Positions 62,301 through 64,000 of a stretch of DNA of 64,000 nt are shown here, piece by piece (within the stretch, counting starts at the first letter, position 1; each line of letters starts with the position of its first letter). A program made the translations under genes and the position numbers. The notes under the pieces were generated by a model. It did not search any database. It was not told where the DNA came from and worked only from the letters and a program-made list of their open reading frames with translations. The stretch spans positions 21,767 through 85,766 of the forward strand of contig JALHOP010000020.1 of assembly GCA_022842935.1 (NCBI GenBank), in the 5' to 3' direction. The stretch is from Myxococcota bacterium. GTDB taxonomy: Bacteria > Myxococcota > XYA12-FULL-58-9 > JALHOP01.

Positions 62301-64000
62301 AGATCCGCCGGCGCGCTCTCGAAGAGCTGACCGCGCGCGCGCAGCGTGACATCGAAGCGACCGGAGCGGTGAGTCCCGAGACGCAGCGCGAGATGGGCTT
62401 ACTCGTGCGTGACTTGCGGCAGCGCTTCATCGACCGCGGTCGCGACGTCGATCAGGCCACCGAGCTGGTCTCGAACATCACGGTCACGGCGGCGCTCGTT
62501 GGCGCCTTGGCGTTGAACCCACAGGTCGGCGCCATCTGGATGTCGGTGATCGGTGGCGGCACCGGCCTTGCGACGCGCATGGCGCTTGGCCAGGTCGACA
62601 CCGGGACGCAGGCCATGGGCATCTTCATCCGCGACGCGGCCAAGGGGCTTGCGACCCAGCAGGCAGCCTTGATCGCGTCGTACATCCCGGTCGACGCTCC
62701 GCTTGCGTGGCACGCGCTCGGCGGTATGTCGGCGGGCTACAACTACGGCGCACTTACCTCGGTCGCAAACTTCGTCACCGACCCCATGTTGTGGCGCATC
62801 GACCCAGCCCAGGCGCTTGCAGACTTCGAGTACAATTTTGCCAACGCCACCAGCTCCGGCATGGCGTGGGGCGCTGCGAGCGGTCTCGTCTTCGGCTACA
62901 TTCGTCGCCGGGCCTTCGAGAATTCGCGTCCGGCGGACCCCAATCCCGATCCAGGCGGTCAGCCCGTCCGTCCGGTGGACCCCGACCGCCCTGTCACCGG
63001 CGGCCCCACCCGACCCAATCCAGGCGATCGCCCCGTCGGTACCCCAGACGGCCCGACTCCCGGCCGTCCCGGTGTTCGCCCTGACGGCGGCCAAATTGGT
63101 ACGCCGGGTGGCCCGACTCCCGGTCGTCCCGGTGTCCGCCCTGACGGTGGTCAAGTTGGTACCCCGGGCGGCCCGACTCCCGGCCGTCCTGGCGTTGGCC
63201 CGATTGCTCATCCCGGCGACATCACACGGCCTCCGGTCGATGGCGGCACTGCACGGCCCCCCGTCGCACGACCCCCGGTCGATGGCGGCGTGAGTCCGCC
63301 GACCGGGCCAGGGCGCGACGTGGTGGTCACCCCAGGTGCAACACCGCCCACCGGGCGTCCGCCCAGTAGCAACACCGGCATTGGCGGTGTGACGCCTGGT
63401 CGCGTCGGCGTCGGTCCGCGCTCGGCCATGGTTCCGGGCACCCCCTACAGCGCGACCTTGGCGACGACCGATCCAGGCGCCGCCTTGAATATCGGCATCA
63501 TGCATTGGGGGGCGGTCGCGACCGCCGGCGTCATCAACTTTGGGACGACACTCTCGACGTCGCAGCGCGCCGCTGTGGACGAGATGGGCCGACGCATCGC
63601 CACGACGCCTATTCCGCTCGCCGAGGTGCGCAGCGCGCTCCAGTCGATGAGCCGCGAAGAAAATCGCGAGGTCATGCGCAACGCAGCCGCGGGCTTCGTG
63701 TTCTCGGCTTTCGCCTATTTGCAGGCGACTGGTAGCCTGCCTGGGCCCGAGTCCGAGTCGACCCACTTCAACACGCTGCTCGACCTAGCCTGGCAGGACG
63801 CAGGCGTCGCCAATGGTCGTGACCCGCGCTCGGTTTCGCGAGCTGGCAAAGTGCGCGAGCTGGTGGCGCACTACTACCAGCAGCCGGACGCCCAGCCCGC
63901 ACCGGGTGACGCGCGTCAGCCCGGGCGAGATCCGGCACTCCCGCCGGCCGGCCCTGGGGCCGCGGTTCCGGGACGCGACGCTCGACCTGCTCCCGCCGGT
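59309..64000 (+). CDS. Giant protein with annexin-like repeats, open at window end
   Basis: At least 1564 aa, from the ATG at 59309 (GGGAGG upstream) to the window edge without a stop. No signal peptide. Four segments look like annexin repeats: about 294-335, 382-434 (HQAIERILMFRSPAELQRID, then ETYGKSLREVL), 740-785 (QRTYAFLDMRNIPESQRNDF) and 814-870 (MQAVSQILSELSPLEKVIAR, then TGTDLRAVIDAYPG). A hydrophobic segment follows (ITVTAALVGALALNPQVGAI, near residue 1060), then a Pro/Gly linker with 20-residue repeats, then more helical and low-complexity sequence. Type-2 calcium sites (GxGT...D/E) are not clearly conserved. Family assignment is from visual pattern only. Confidence 0.55.
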   Translation, partial: MTQPRIAQSTPPERAPLEGLPRPYLPAADVGAVGALLDVNDPRSVDRATARLQEGARRAGLDQRQIATFRAIATDSRYGSVDEAFTAARLYLQLLGAGCYAFLAETDPSANLSREQAQQSRALMQRLVTSAGVIWRGTDVRRPTFDGMSREQRLSAFVEQFHRNTNARQPFREALDAARNGMLTQQGQRAFATADGAGGARAARPLQGLTFSAQPTLVRGNGDVASVRHRGASPRSFTMGPPAAARPLASGPRPATAANPYAPMAPAAAAQHRDRPPERIKGTDIAWTPDAAAQYIEQNSNDERRIDVLHGLRLQDRVAVAEAYARRRGQALQGPEALAFFAEQMAGRGSGTNAHIFRDLLRPENVSGITSEHILIYSDATGGGFLSRLTGIGGPNHQAIERILMFRSPAELQRIDAQMRETYGKSLREVLQLVNVREGRERLLFIHDLPGREQGLGEVPQAELQAWNMRVALDEFERGFLGNAANAIQAFSSVQWANVFQPLAMMSNAEVRQMAAAYHRQQVAAGRQVEGGDGLTGNVADSAFGRAVLAAQAHVTRLAPSRRDHDLRTRIALQGLRFDPQQHMPPRQAGEAEEAYQARVAVAINAAEVPHRTLVAQYVAATLSAASHGHLTTADTQFALSLIRRMPPANQPFDANGRPFVGEVSAFWQQMRGVQEIQPSEDEQLIAMVRSANRSVRGTFEQQNTWNLMAGDGSDSPMSRAVQLMAALQGSGGMMGGPYRQRTYAFLDMRNIPESQRNDFMAQMRAAYYQISGGRMLDAEVQQGFGPSITLPNGAVIPSQAARLVQRGVLSNAERLIYSLYEPGLFGLVRADNMQAVSQILSELSPLEKVIARQEFMRLTGTDLRAVIDAYPGREARMASLATRVFPHERDLLGAQAMVYLNAPTTDPALAARRAQLLGVNQEVLTDFWARNFYDQAGLDAMRGIVDQTGGAAQFSINAVDATADLHASIDAATQAAMGNALTRGIQDFLSNSREGIQIRRRALEELTARAQRDIEATGAVSPETQREMGLLVRDLRQRFIDRGRDVDQATELVSNITVTAALVGALALNPQVGAIWMSVIGGGTGLATRMALGQVDTGTQAMGIFIRDAAKGLATQQAALIASYIPVDAPLAWHALGGMSAGYNYGALTSVANFVTDPMLWRIDPAQALADFEYNFANATSSGMAWGAASGLVFGYIRRRAFENSRPADPNPDPGGQPVRPVDPDRPVTGGPTRPNPGDRPVGTPDGPTPGRPGVRPDGGQIGTPGGPTPGRPGVRPDGGQVGTPGGPTPGRPGVGPIAHPGDITRPPVDGGTARPPVARPPVDGGVSPPTGPGRDVVVTPGATPPTGRPPSSNTGIGGVTPGRVGVGPRSAMVPGTPYSATLATTDPGAALNIGIMHWGAVATAGVINFGTTLSTSQRAAVDEMGRRIATTPIPLAEVRSALQSMSREENREVMRNAAAGFVFSAFAYLQATGSLPGPESESTHFNTLLDLAWQDAGVANGRDPRSVSRAGKVRELVAHYYQQPDAQPAPGDARQPGRDPALPPAGPGAAVPGRDARPAPAG
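63050..63199 (+). repeat. 60-bp coding repeats in the giant protein
   Basis: Two complete and one partial 60-base units encode GPTPGRPGVRPDGGQ-I/V-GTPG (20 residues), from about residue 1248. The units differ mainly at synonymous positions. They form a flexible Pro/Gly linker between the central and C-terminal parts. Confidence 0.8.

Noticed and set aside
62399..63766. Minus-strand ORF (455 aa) inside the giant protein
   Set aside because: Mirror of the Pro/Gly linker repeats; Arg/Thr/Ala-rich with no domain.

Overview
This window looks like a chromosomal segment of a high-GC delta-proteobacterium, most likely a myxobacterium-type organism (Myxococcota). That placement is an inference. It rests on the very high GC with strong third-position bias, the many short lipoproteins with lipoboxes, and an AgmX/TonB-like lipoprotein. 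It also rests on a PlsB-type acyltransferase, TPR lipoproteins, frequent GTG/TTG starts and large Pro/Gly-rich proteins without recognisable families. No rRNA, tRNA, phage, integrase, IS element or CRISPR array was seen.

Left part (1-20.5 kb): an RND-type efflux adaptor (cut by the window edge) with its TolC partner; a two-gene YdeP-like molybdopterin oxidoreductase/NAD(P)-binding unit; a serine hydrolase; a HAD phosphatase overlapping a double-SNase/lamin-tail nuclease. Next is a copper-handling island. Multicopper oxidase, TolC-like lipoprotein and a small lipoprotein run leftward, and a CopA-type P-ATPase with a cupredoxin run rightward from a shared 130-bp gap that carries a MerR-style 19-bp-spacer promoter candidate. 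It is followed by a shikimate-dehydrogenase-like enzyme, a fasciclin lipoprotein, a beta-carbonic anhydrase, an AgmX-like lipoprotein and a MepA-LysM endopeptidase.

Middle part (20.5-50 kb): an Fbp-type iron ABC transporter whose binding-protein gene starts inside the divergent GH113-like glycosidase gene; an internally deleted amidohydrolase; a LarE sulfur transferase coupled to a NicT nickel permease; a Pro/Gly repeat protein; a tetraheme cytochrome overlapping engB, a SurA-like protein and rimI; a protein with three 29-residue N-terminal repeats; a Nudix hydrolase divergent from a class-V PLP enzyme; a FemAB-like acyltransferase; an 809-aa coiled-coil protein of unknown family with a small partner; PlsB with a cNMP-binding protein; uracil-DNA glycosylase and two TPR lipoproteins.

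Right part (50-64 kb): an outer-membrane barrel, a transglutaminase-like TPR protein, aspartate kinase, and a leftward operon (ParA-like ATPase, lipoprotein, TonB-dependent receptor with a built-in TonB C-terminal domain, lipoprotein) behind a Fur-box-like site. Last is a giant open protein (at least 1564 aa) that appears to contain annexin-like repeats. The most unusual items are that giant protein, the ParA/TonB-receptor operon, the deleted amidohydrolase, the LarE-NicT pair, the double-nuclease fusion and two related intergenic heptamer arrays.
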